The notes under the pieces were generated by a model that saw only the letters and a list, made by a program, of their open reading frames with translations, ran no database searches and was not told the DNA's origin. A stretch of 64,000 bases of DNA from Afipia sp. P52-10 (lineage in GTDB: Bacteria; Pseudomonadota; Alphaproteobacteria; Rhizobiales; Xanthobacteraceae). The stretch covers positions 2,165,302 to 2,229,301 of the forward strand of contig NZ_AZSJ01000003.1 in NCBI RefSeq assembly GCF_000516555.1. The letters are read 5' to 3'. The translations under genes were made by a program, and so were the position numbers. The stretch's first letter is position 1. Every line of letters starts with the position of its first letter. Below, piece after piece: positions 16,850 through 25,342 of this stretch.

Positions 16850-18097
16850 ATGAGCTATGTCACTCGATTTCGCGCGTTGACGCGCGGCATGCAGGCGGTG
16901 ATCGTGCTTGCGGGGCTTGGTCTCGCCGGCGGGCTCGTCTTCCTGACCTTTAAGCCGAGCGGCGCCAGCATCGCCACCGCGTCATCCGGCGGACCAGTGC
17001 CCAAGTCCGGCCTGTTTCGTCCGACTGCGGCGCAATGGGCGGCGCTGTCGGTCGAGCCGGTGCAGCTCATGCGCTTCCGCTCGGAGTTTTCGACCGAGGG
17101 CAAGATCGCCATCGACGAAGACCGGGCGACGCGCATCTATTCGCAGTATGCGGGCCGCGTCACCCGGCTCGCCGTCGGCAGCGGCGACACGGTGCAGAAA
17201 GGTCAGCTGCTGTTCGTGATCGAGGCGACCGATTCGATCGAGACCCAGAAGGACTTTGTGTCGGCGCTGGGCGATCTCAACAAGGCGCGTTCGCAGGTCA
17301 ATCTCACCTCCATCGTCGAGCGTCGGCTCGGCAACCTCTACAAAGACAAAGCGATGTCGCTGAAGGACTGGGAGGAGGCGCAGGCCAACCTGACGGCGGC
17401 GAAGAACGATCTGCGCACCGCCGAGATCGGCTTGCAGGCCGTTCGCAACCGCCTTCGCATGCTCGGCAAGACCGACGCCGAGGTCGAGACCTTCGAGACC
17501 ACCGGCGTCATCACGCCGGATGCGCCGGTCTATTCGCCGATCGCGGGAACGATCCTGCAGCGCAGAATCGGCCCCGGCCAGTACATCGACGCCGGGGCCA
17601 GCAGCACCGATCCGGTGATGCTGATCGGCGACGTCTCCAAGGTCTGGCTCGTCGCCTATGTCCGCGAAGCCGATGCCGACCGCGTGCGGCTCAATCAGCC
17701 GCTCAAGTTCACGGTGCTGACGTTGCCCGGCCAGGTGTTCGACGCGCAGATCAGCTACGTCGCGTCATCGCTGGATTCGGCCAGCCGGAGGCTGCTGGTT
17801 CGCGCCTCGGTGAACAACCCCGACGGCCGGTTGAAGCCGGAGATGTTCGCTAATGCGCGCATCACCATCGACGAAACGCCCGCGTCGCCGGCGATCGCGC
17901 GCGATGCGATCATCTATGAAGGCGAGGCGGCGCGCGTGTGGGTCGCGCACGAGGATGGCACGATCGAACTGCGCCACATCAAGGTCGGCCTGACCAACGG
18001 CGACGTTGCGCAGGTGACGAGCGGACTTGCCGCCAACGAGAAGGTCGTCGCCCGCGGCAGCCTGTTCATAGACCGCGCCGCCACGCTCGGCAGCTAG
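16850..18097 (+). CDS. RND efflux system periplasmic adaptor subunit (membrane fusion protein)
   Basis: 415 residues. A hydrophobic N-terminal segment (about 15-38), then a barrel-sandwich (biotinyl-lipoyl-like) domain with RIYSQYAGRVTRLAVGSGDTVQKGQLLF, a coiled-coil hairpin of Lys/Asp/Leu-rich helices, the second lipoyl half VYSPIAGTILQRRIGPGQYI, and beta-barrel and membrane-proximal domains. Links the inner-membrane pump to the outer-membrane channel. No His- or Met-rich metal-binding segment was seen. First structural gene of the triplet; the permease starts 41 bases after its stop. Confidence 0.9.
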   Translation: MSYVTRFRALTRGMQAVIVLAGLGLAGGLVFLTFKPSGASIATASSGGPVPKSGLFRPTAAQWAALSVEPVQLMRFRSEFSTEGKIAIDEDRATRIYSQYAGRVTRLAVGSGDTVQKGQLLFVIEATDSIETQKDFVSALGDLNKARSQVNLTSIVERRLGNLYKDKAMSLKDWEEAQANLTAAKNDLRTAEIGLQAVRNRLRMLGKTDAEVETFETTGVITPDAPVYSPIAGTILQRRIGPGQYIDAGASSTDPVMLIGDVSKVWLVAYVREADADRVRLNQPLKFTVLTLPGQVFDAQISYVASSLDSASRRLLVRASVNNPDGRLKPEMFANARITIDETPASPAIARDAIIYEGEAARVWVAHEDGTIELRHIKVGLTNGDVAQVTSGLAANEKVVARGSLFIDRAATLGS

Positions 18098-18138
18098 CCG
18101 GTAGCCGGGCCGGCCTCCCGCCAGAAAGTCTTGCGACG

Positions 18139-21100
18139 ATGCACGCTCTTATCGATTCCGTCCTGCGCTTGCGGACGCTGGTGATTGCCCTGTTCGTCAT
18201 GCTGCTGGTGGTCGGCGGCGTGACGTTCAGCCGGCTGAACATCGAGGCCTATCCCGATCCGGTGCCGCCGCTGGTCCAGATCATCACGCAGAATCCCGGG
18301 CAGTCGGCCGAGGACATCGAGCGCTATATCACGAGCCCGATCGAGACCGGGCTGACAACGGCACAGCATCTCACCTCGATCCGCTCGATCTCGCTGTTCG
18401 GTCTTTCCGACATTCGTTTGCAGTTCACCTATGACTTCACCTACGACGAGGCGTTGCAGCGCGTGCTGAACCTGCTCGGGCAGTTGCCGCCGCTGCAGAA
18501 CGGCGCCCAGCCCGGCATCTCGCCGTGGAGCCCCATCGGCGAGGTTTATCGCTATCAGCTGGTCGGGCCACCCGGTTACAGCGTGATGGACCTGCGCACG
18601 TTGCAGGATTGGGTGGTCGCCCGCCGCTTCCGCGCGATTCCGGGCGTGCTCGACGTGTCGAGCTGGGGCGGCAAGACCAAGACCTTCGAGGCGCAGATCG
18701 ATCTCAACAAGCTGACCGCGCACGGCCTGACGCTGTCGGACGTGGTCGAGACGCTGAAGAAGAGCAACGTCAACGTCGGCGGCCAGACCGTCAATGTCGG
18801 CATGCAGTCGGCGGTCGTGCGCGGTGTCGGCCTGATCCAGACGATCGACGACATTCGCAACACCATGCTGAGCCAGTCCGGCGCCAATCCGGTGCGCGTG
18901 CGCGATATCGCCGAGGTCAACGTCAGCCATCTGCCGCGGCTCGGCATCGCCGGTCGCGACAGTGCCGATGACATCGTCCAGGGCACTGTGCTGATGCGAC
19001 GCGGCGAGCAGAGTACGCCGGTGATCGAGCGGGTGAAGGCGGAGGTGGAGCGGATCAACAATTCCGATCTGCTGCCGCCGGGCGTGCAGATCGCGAGAAT
19101 CTACGACCGCAGTGAGCTGATCGGCGTCACCACCCATACGGTGATGTTCAACGTCCTGTTCGGCATCGCGCTCGTCTTCTTCGTGCAATGGATATTCCTG
19201 GGCGATCTCAGGAGCGCGATCGTGGTGGCGTCGGCTATTCCATTCGCGTTCTCCTTTGCCATCGTCATCATGGTGTTGCGCGGCGAGTCGGCGAACCTGC
19301 TGTCGATCGGCGCGATCGACTTCGGCTTGATCATCGATGCGACCGTGATCATGGTCGAAAATATCTTCAGATATCTGTCGGATGCCGCGCACCGGCGGCA
19401 GGTCGCCGGCGGTGCAGCGCAGCCCGGCAGCAAGCTTGCGGTGATCTTCCAAGCGGCGACCGAGGTCAGCCGGCCGATCCTGTTCTCCGCCGCGATCATC
19501 CTGGCCGGCTTCCTGCCGCTGTTCACGCTGAGCGGCGTCGAGGGCCACATCTTCGGGCCGATGGCGAAGACCTATGCCTATGCGCTCGCCGGCGGCCTGC
19601 TCGCGACGTTCACGGTCGCGCCGGCGCTCAGCGCGTTCCTGCTGTCGGAGAACGCGACCCATTCCGAGACCGTCATGGTGCGGATGCTGCGCCGCATCTA
19701 CCTGCCGACGCTGCGCGCCGCCCTGCGCAACCGGATGAAGACGATGCTGTTCGCGCTGGCGATGGCGCTGTTGTCGATCGTCGCCGGCCGTTCGCTCGGC
19801 ATGGAATTCCTGCCGACGCTGGAGGAGGGCAATCTGTGGCTGCGGGCGACGATGCCGTCGTCGATCTCGCTGGAGGCGGGTAACGAGTCCGCCAACCGCA
19901 TCCGCCGGTATCTGTCGGAACTGCCCGAGGTCGAGACCGTGGTCTCGCAGCAGGGCCGCACCGACGACGGCACGGATTCGAACGGTTTCTTCAACATCGA
20001 GTTCAACGTGCCGCTCGCTGCCAAGGCGAAATGGCGGCCGGGGATGGACAAGCCGAAACTGATCCGGGAGCTCAGCGAGCATCTGAGCGCGGAGTTCCCT
20101 GGTATCGAATTCAACTTCTCGCAGTACCTGCAGGACAACGTCGCCGAGGCGATCTCCGGCGTGAAGGGCGACAATACCGTCAAGGTGTACGGCCACGATC
20201 TCGACACGCTGAAAGAGATCGCCGAGCGGATCAAGACGGTGATGGGCACGGTGCCGGGAATCACCGATCTCAGTGTCTACACACTGCTCGGCCAGCCGAC
20301 CGTCAATATTCAGATCGACCGGTTCGCCGCCGGCCGTTACGGGCTCGCGCCGGGCGATATCAACACCGCCATTCATGCCGCGATCGGCGGCGAGGAGGCG
20401 GGCAATCTCTACGAGCCGTCGAGCGATCGCTTCTTTCCGATCATGGTGCGGCTGGCGCCGGAGTATCGCAAGAATATCGAGGCGATCAACCAGCTCACCA
20501 TCGGCGTGAAGGGCGACGACTCGGGTCAGATCGTGCAGGTGCCGTTGCGCGAGGTGGCGAAGGTCAGCCTGGTGTCGGGTCCATCCTTCATCTATCGCGA
20601 GCAGCAGCAGCGCTACATCCCGATCAAGTTCAGCGTCCGCGACCGCGATCTCGGCAGCGCGATCAAGGAGGCGCAGCAGAAGATCGCGGAGCTGAAGCTT
20701 CCGCCGGGCTACCGGCTCGAATGGGCTGGCCAGTTCGGTAACCTGCAGGATGCGATCAAGCGCCTGCAGTTCATCGTTCCGGTCACGCTGCTCTTGATCG
20801 CCATGCTGCTGTTCGTGAATTTCTCGTCGCTGACGGACACGCTCCTGAGCTTGAGCGTGATCCCGATGGCGGTGATCGGCGGCATTCTGACGTTGCTGGT
20901 CACGGGAACACCGTTCAGCGTATCCGCAGCAGTGGGCTTCATCGCGCTGTTCGGCATCTCGGTGATGGAGGGCATCATCCTGCTGTCGCAGTTCAACCAG
21001 TTGATCGCGCGCGGGGTCGAGCGCTCGGCGGCGATCTACGAAGCCTGCGAAGTGCGCTTCCGTCCGGTGATGATGACGTGCATGGCCGCCGGTGTGGGGT

Positions 21101-21288
21101 TGCTGCCGGCGGCGTTTTCGACAGCGATCGGTGCACAGGTGCAGCGGCCGCTCGCGCTGGTGGTGGTCGGCGGCATCATGCTGGCGCCGATGTTCATCCT
21201 GGTCGTGCTGCCGGTGCTGATCGAGCGGTTCTCGCAGCGGACGGCAACGGTCGCCGGCGCCGAAGGTCTCGCTGAACCAGCCCAATAA
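18139..21288 (+). CDS. RND efflux permease, CzcA/CusA-like (HME) subgroup
   Basis: 1,049 residues, the usual length, with twelve predicted membrane helices and two large periplasmic loops. The first helix motif LFVMLLVVGGVTFSRLNIEAYPDP and the fourth-helix sequence DFGLIIDATVIMVEN carry Asp394, Asp400 and Glu407 with the same spacing as the proton-relay acids of CzcA, which places it in the heavy-metal-efflux branch by sequence. Without a metal-binding adaptor or CusF-like protein nearby, the substrate may instead be organic. Inner-membrane proton antiporter, trimeric. Confidence 0.92.
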   Translation: MHALIDSVLRLRTLVIALFVMLLVVGGVTFSRLNIEAYPDPVPPLVQIITQNPGQSAEDIERYITSPIETGLTTAQHLTSIRSISLFGLSDIRLQFTYDFTYDEALQRVLNLLGQLPPLQNGAQPGISPWSPIGEVYRYQLVGPPGYSVMDLRTLQDWVVARRFRAIPGVLDVSSWGGKTKTFEAQIDLNKLTAHGLTLSDVVETLKKSNVNVGGQTVNVGMQSAVVRGVGLIQTIDDIRNTMLSQSGANPVRVRDIAEVNVSHLPRLGIAGRDSADDIVQGTVLMRRGEQSTPVIERVKAEVERINNSDLLPPGVQIARIYDRSELIGVTTHTVMFNVLFGIALVFFVQWIFLGDLRSAIVVASAIPFAFSFAIVIMVLRGESANLLSIGAIDFGLIIDATVIMVENIFRYLSDAAHRRQVAGGAAQPGSKLAVIFQAATEVSRPILFSAAIILAGFLPLFTLSGVEGHIFGPMAKTYAYALAGGLLATFTVAPALSAFLLSENATHSETVMVRMLRRIYLPTLRAALRNRMKTMLFALAMALLSIVAGRSLGMEFLPTLEEGNLWLRATMPSSISLEAGNESANRIRRYLSELPEVETVVSQQGRTDDGTDSNGFFNIEFNVPLAAKAKWRPGMDKPKLIRELSEHLSAEFPGIEFNFSQYLQDNVAEAISGVKGDNTVKVYGHDLDTLKEIAERIKTVMGTVPGITDLSVYTLLGQPTVNIQIDRFAAGRYGLAPGDINTAIHAAIGGEEAGNLYEPSSDRFFPIMVRLAPEYRKNIEAINQLTIGVKGDDSGQIVQVPLREVAKVSLVSGPSFIYREQQQRYIPIKFSVRDRDLGSAIKEAQQKIAELKLPPGYRLEWAGQFGNLQDAIKRLQFIVPVTLLLIAMLLFVNFSSLTDTLLSLSVIPMAVIGGILTLLVTGTPFSVSAAVGFIALFGISVMEGIILLSQFNQLIARGVERSAAIYEACEVRFRPVMMTCMAAGVGLLPAAFSTAIGAQVQRPLALVVVGGIMLAPMFILVVLPVLIERFSQRTATVAGAEGLAEPAQ

Positions 21289-21363
21289 ACAAACAGAGGT
21301 CAGGAGAGAGGCGCGCGGCGAAGCCGCGACCAGGGAGTCTTGTCGGCGAGCGGCGGAGGGGCA

Positions 21364-22845
21364 GTGATCAACGTGAAGGTGGGATTGAGCGCCGCGCTTG
21401 CGGCGCTGCTGGCGGGCTGCGCCGTCGGTCCGGATTTCCGAACCCCCGATGCACCGCAGGTGGGGACGTTTCTGTTCGATCGGGCGACGGATTTGCCGCG
21501 CGGCGATACGGTTCAGGGGCGCACCATATTGCGCGGCGCGGAGGTGCCGGCGACGTGGTGGGAGCTTTTCAAGTCGCCTGAGCTCAATCAGCTCGTGCGC
21601 GATGGCATCGCCCATAATCCGGATCTCGAGGCCGCTGAGGCGGCTGTGCGGGTGGCGTACGCCAATGCGATGGCACAGCGCGGAGCGTTGTTTCCCTCGG
21701 TCGACGCCAATCTGGACGGCAATCGGCAGCGGTCCGCGGGTCAGCTCGTCGACGCCGATACCGGACGGGTGTCGAAGCTGCCCGCCTACAACGTCACCAC
21801 GCGGCAAGTCAGCGTTTCGTTCGTACCGGATGTGTGGGGCGGCACCCGGCGCCTGGTCGAGGCGGCCGATGCGGAAACCGAGGCGCAGATGTTCCAGCGC
21901 GAGGGCGTCTATCTGACGCTTGCGTCGAACATCGCGCTGGCGGCGATCGAGGAAGCGCGCCTGCGCGGGCAGATTGCGGCCACCCGGCGCGTCATCGCTC
22001 TGCAGGTCCAGTTCCTGGGCATTCTGCGGCGGCAGCACGATCAGGGCCAGATCGCGCTGCCGGATGTCGTGAGCCAGGAGACTGCAGTCGCGCAGGCGCG
22101 GCTGCTGCTGCCGCCGTTGCAGAAGCAGCTTGCGCAGCAGCGCAACCTGCTGGCGACGCTGACCGGCCGTTTCCCGAACGAGCTGGACAAGCCCGTCTTC
22201 CGGCTGAGTGCGTTCCGTCTGCCACGGCAACTGCCGTTGAGCCTGCCGGGCGAAATCGTGCGCCAGCGGCCGGACGTGCGCACTGCGGAGGCGAACCTGC
22301 GCGCCGCCAATGCCCAGATCGGTGCCGCGCTGGCGGAGCGGCTGCCGCAGATCACCTTGACCGGCAACATCGGCAAGACGCGCTCCAATATGCCGGATCT
22401 GACGCCGAGTGGCGCGTTCTGGACCTTAGCGGGGGGCGTCGGCCAGAAGATTTTCGACGCGGGCACGCTGTACTACAAGCAACGTGCGGCGGAGGAGGCC
22501 ACTCAGCAGGCGGTCGCGCAGTATCGCAGCACTGTCCTCATCGCCTTCCAGAATGTCGGCGACGTGCTGCGGGCCTTGCAGGCGGACGCTGCGAGCGTGC
22601 AGGCCGCGGCCACGGCTGAGCGCACGGCGGCGCGCAACATCGAATTGATCCGCCGCCAGTTCGATCAGGGGCAGGTCAGCGTGCCGATCCTGATCGTGGC
22701 GCAGGAGGCTTATCTGCAGACGTCGCTTGCGCACATCGATGCGCAGGCTTCGCGTCTCGCCGATACGGTTGCCCTGTTCCAGGCGCTCGGCGGCGGCTGG
22801 TGGAACAGGGCGGAGGTGATCGCCGCAGACGGCAGCCGCTCCTAA
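21364..22845 (+). CDS. outer-membrane efflux lipoprotein, NodT family
   Basis: 493 residues from the GTG at 21364. A lipoprotein signal peptide ends with the lipobox LLAGC (Cys about residue 19), followed by VGPDFRTPDAPQ, the standard start of NodT/OprM-type channels, and two repeated TolC-like helical halves (NPDLEAAEAAVRVAYANAMAQRG; RPDVRTAEANLRAANAQIGAALA). The start is uncertain: GGAGGGG at 21355-21361 is only 2 bases from GTG 21364 but 11 from GTG 21373, and TTG at 21340 is also open. Third component of the pump. Confidence 0.88.
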   Translation: MINVKVGLSAALAALLAGCAVGPDFRTPDAPQVGTFLFDRATDLPRGDTVQGRTILRGAEVPATWWELFKSPELNQLVRDGIAHNPDLEAAEAAVRVAYANAMAQRGALFPSVDANLDGNRQRSAGQLVDADTGRVSKLPAYNVTTRQVSVSFVPDVWGGTRRLVEAADAETEAQMFQREGVYLTLASNIALAAIEEARLRGQIAATRRVIALQVQFLGILRRQHDQGQIALPDVVSQETAVAQARLLLPPLQKQLAQQRNLLATLTGRFPNELDKPVFRLSAFRLPRQLPLSLPGEIVRQRPDVRTAEANLRAANAQIGAALAERLPQITLTGNIGKTRSNMPDLTPSGAFWTLAGGVGQKIFDAGTLYYKQRAAEEATQQAVAQYRSTVLIAFQNVGDVLRALQADAASVQAAATAERTAARNIELIRRQFDQGQVSVPILIVAQEAYLQTSLAHIDAQASRLADTVALFQALGGGWWNRAEVIAADGSRS

Positions 22846-22903
22846 GCTGCGCAGGGTCGGCGCGTCGCTGCGCGCAACGCTGCCTTGCCGGACGCGCTTA
22901 GGA
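22840..22903. terminator. possible terminator hairpin after the RND operon
   Basis: TCCTAAGC (22840-22847, overlapping the stop codon of the channel gene) and GCTTAGGA (22896-22903) form an 8-bp inverted repeat with further partial GC pairing inside. There is no T run. Weak support only. Confidence 0.3.
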
Positions 22904-22973
22904 AACGCACGCCGGTTGAAGCGCCTGGAGTCGCCGGTTACGCTGCCGCAACAACAACGTTGGGGAAGCGTCC

Positions 22974-23849
22974 ATGAAGCAGATCAGGATCGGCGACATC
23001 ACCATCGATGCGGTGATCGAGCGGGAAGGGCCGTGGCGGCGGCCGCAGGACTTCTTCCCCGCCTATGACGAAGCGGTGTTCAAACATCACCTGCCGTCGA
23101 TGGAGCCGGAGGTGTTCGATCCGGTCTCGGGCAAGATGGTCATCACCTATCAGACCTTCGTCGTGCGCACGCCCCGCTACACCATTCTGGTCGATACCTG
23201 CACCGGCGAGGACAAGGGGCATCCGCCGCCGTTCGACTTTCCGGGCAAGGAGCGCTGGCGCAACGAGCTGCACGCGCTCGGCATCAGCTACGATAAGGTC
23301 GATTACGTCTTCTGCACGCACCTGCATATCGATCACACCGGCTGGAACACGACGCTGCGCAACGGCCGCTGGGTGCCGACGTTTCCGAACGCGAAGTACA
23401 TCTTCCACAAGAAGGAGTACGCCGCGTGGGAGGAGGCGCATGCGCGCGGCGCCAATCCGCCCGGCACCGTGTTCCGCGACAACTGCCTGCCGATCGTCGA
23501 AGCCGGGCAGGCGCTGCTGGTCGATGACGACTACGCGCTCGACGACACCATCACCCTGACGCCGACGCCCGGGCATTCGCCGTGCCATTGCTGCGTGAAC
23601 ATCTTCTCGCGCGGTCAGCGCGCGGTGGTCACCGGCGACATGATGCATCATGTGATCCAGTGCCGCGAGCCCGACTGGTCACCGCGCGTGGACTGGGATC
23701 CAAAGGCGGCCGCCGCCTCGCGCCGCTCGTTCCTGTCGTCGGTGGCCGATACCGATGTGCTGCTGCTGCCGATCCACTTCCCGACGCCGACCGTCGGCCG
23801 GGTGATCGGGGACGGCGACCGCTTCAACTACCGCTTCGAGCGCGAATAG
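22974..23849 (+). CDS. MBL fold metallo-hydrolase
   Basis: 291 residues with metal-binding motif HLHIDHTGW (His116, His118, Asp120, His121), TPGHSPCHCC and the metal-bridging Asp in VTGDMMHH. The layout fits the AttM/lactonase-like group of the metallo-beta-lactamase superfamily, hydrolases with two metal ions. A signal peptide is absent, so it is cytoplasmic. GGGGAAG precedes the ATG. Monocistronic between two efflux systems; substrate unknown, lactones being one option. Confidence 0.88.
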   Translation: MKQIRIGDITIDAVIEREGPWRRPQDFFPAYDEAVFKHHLPSMEPEVFDPVSGKMVITYQTFVVRTPRYTILVDTCTGEDKGHPPPFDFPGKERWRNELHALGISYDKVDYVFCTHLHIDHTGWNTTLRNGRWVPTFPNAKYIFHKKEYAAWEEAHARGANPPGTVFRDNCLPIVEAGQALLVDDDYALDDTITLTPTPGHSPCHCCVNIFSRGQRAVVTGDMMHHVIQCREPDWSPRVDWDPKAAAASRRSFLSSVADTDVLLLPIHFPTPTVGRVIGDGDRFNYRFERE

Positions 23850-23861
23850 CCCACGGGCTGA

Positions 23862-23891
23862 GGCTGCAAGGGCGGGCCCGCCGTTGCAGCC
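23862..23891 (+). terminator. strong GC hairpin after the MBL hydrolase gene
   Basis: GGCTGCAA at 23862-23869 pairs with TTGCAGCC at 23884-23891, and the interior GGCGGGCCCGCC extends the stem, 12 bases after the stop codon. There is no downstream T tract, so termination strength is uncertain. Confidence 0.45.
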
Positions 23892-24088
23892 GTGTGCCAA
23901 GGGCGGCGAGGGAACCGCGGCCATGGCCGGCGCTCTCTATCGCTCTTTATATAATGAGTGTGCTGGGTAGCGCCGCGCGCCTTGAGCGAGGCGGCAACGA
24001 AGAAGTGTACCCGGTTCCCGGTGTCGCGCAGCCATGCTGCATCGCAAAATCGTGATCGGATAGCCCTGATCCTGCTCCTCAATCCGTC

Positions 24089-24117
24089 TTGACAAATATA
24101 ATTGGAATACTGAATAT
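24089..24117 (+). promoter_or_regulatory. putative promoter of the EmrAB-like operon
   Basis: TTGACA at 24089-24094 is a perfect -35 box; 17 bases further, GAATAT at 24112-24117 is a poor -10. The following 40 bases contain AATT-rich inverted segments (CAATT...AATTG around 24124-24144) that could be a MarR operator for the regulator at 27000. Only the -35 match is strong. Confidence 0.35.
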
Positions 24118-24163
24118 CAGCAAGTCAATTATATATCTGGCAATTGTATCTGAGCCTGACGCC

Positions 24164-25318
24164 ATGTCCGCGACAGTTACCGAACTTCCCAATCCACCGA
24201 AGCCGGCAGCGCCCGGCCCGGCGCCCGCTTCCGCACGGGGCGAGCCGCCGTCTCACCTTCGGCATGCGGTGCGCCGCCTCGCGCTGCCGTTCGTGATCGT
24301 GGCGGTGGCCCTCGCCTTCGTTGCGCTGGTCGTGCTGCGCTGGGATGCCTGGGTCGGCGGCCGTGCGATCCAGACCACCAACGACGCCTATATCCGCGCA
24401 GAGATGACACGACTGAGCGCGCGGGTTGCCGGCGCGATCAAGACCGTCGCGGTGCGCGACTATCAGCGGGTCAAGGCCGGCGACCTGCTGGTCGAGATCG
24501 ATCCGTCCGACGATGCGGCGCAGGTTCGGCAGGCGGAAGCGGGCGTCGCCGGTGCCAAGGCGACGCTCGACAACCTGCGCAATCAGGTCGAGCTGCAATA
24601 CGCCACCGTCGCCCAGGCCGAGGCGCAGCTGCAGTCGGCAACGGCGCACGCGACCCAGGCGCAACAGGAGCAGGAGCGCCAGCAGACGCTGATCCAGTCG
24701 AATTCCGGCACGCGGCAGAAGCTCGAACAGGCCGTCGCCGATCTCGCCAAGGCGCAGGCGGATGTGCGGGCGAGCCGCGCCGTCATCGCCGCGCAGAAGC
24801 ATCAGCTCGACGTGCTCGCCGGCAACAAGAAGCAGCGCGAGGCTGATCTGCAGGCGGCGCAGGCCACCCTCGACGCGGCGCGGCTGAAGCTCGGCTACAC
24901 GCGGATCGTCGCGCCGTTCGACGGCGTGGTCGGCGAACGGCAGGTGCAGGTCGGCGATTACGTCAACATCGGCACCAACCTGATGACCGTGGTGCCGCTG
25001 CCGAACGTCTATGTCACCGCTAACTACAAGGAGACCCAACTGACCCGGGTGAAGCCGGGGCAGCCGGTGGACATCACCGTCGATACCTTTCCAGACCTCG
25101 TCCTGCACGGCCATGTCGAGCGGATCGCGCCGGCCAGCGGATCGCAATTCGCGTTGCTGCCGCCGGACAACGCCACCGGAAACTTCACCAAGGTCGTGCA
25201 GCGCATTCCGGTGCGGATCGCGTTCGATGACGGCCAGCCGGAGCTTGCGGACCTGCGGCCGGGTATGTCGGTGGTGACGCGCATCCACGCCGATCTGACG
25301 CCGCAGCGGCAAGACTGA
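24164..25318 (+). CDS. HlyD/EmrA-type secretion protein (membrane fusion subunit of multidrug pump)
   Basis: 384 residues: cytoplasmic Pro-rich N terminus, one membrane anchor (about 45-65, LPFVIVAVALAFVALVVL), then the EmrA hallmark TTNDAYIRAEMTRLSARVAGAIKTVAV, a long Gln/Ala-rich coiled coil (about 120-235) and the second lipoyl half TRIVAPFDGVVGERQVQVGDYV. It bridges an MFS pump to an outer-membrane channel. The ATG at 24164 is preferred to the TTG at 24089, which belongs to the promoter. The pump gene begins 24 bases after its stop. Confidence 0.9.
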   Translation: MSATVTELPNPPKPAAPGPAPASARGEPPSHLRHAVRRLALPFVIVAVALAFVALVVLRWDAWVGGRAIQTTNDAYIRAEMTRLSARVAGAIKTVAVRDYQRVKAGDLLVEIDPSDDAAQVRQAEAGVAGAKATLDNLRNQVELQYATVAQAEAQLQSATAHATQAQQEQERQQTLIQSNSGTRQKLEQAVADLAKAQADVRASRAVIAAQKHQLDVLAGNKKQREADLQAAQATLDAARLKLGYTRIVAPFDGVVGERQVQVGDYVNIGTNLMTVVPLPNVYVTANYKETQLTRVKPGQPVDITVDTFPDLVLHGHVERIAPASGSQFALLPPDNATGNFTKVVQRIPVRIAFDDGQPELADLRPGMSVVTRIHADLTPQRQD

Positions 25319-25342
25319 GTGCGGCGAGACGGAGCGGCGGCG

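Larger units (their letters stand above)
23850..24163. other. intergenic region with terminator hairpin and AT-rich promoter
   Basis: 314 bases between the MBL hydrolase and the EmrA-like gene. Its first part holds the strong hairpin described separately (23862-23891). The last 80 bases are unusually AT-rich for this genome and carry a TTGACA box; no gene was found. Confidence 0.6.

Noticed and set aside
18094-22230. Very long minus-strand open frame (over 1,300 codons) opposite the RND genes
   Set aside because: Arg/His/Gln-rich composition without motifs; it mirrors strongly conserved RND genes on the plus strand, a common effect of high GC.
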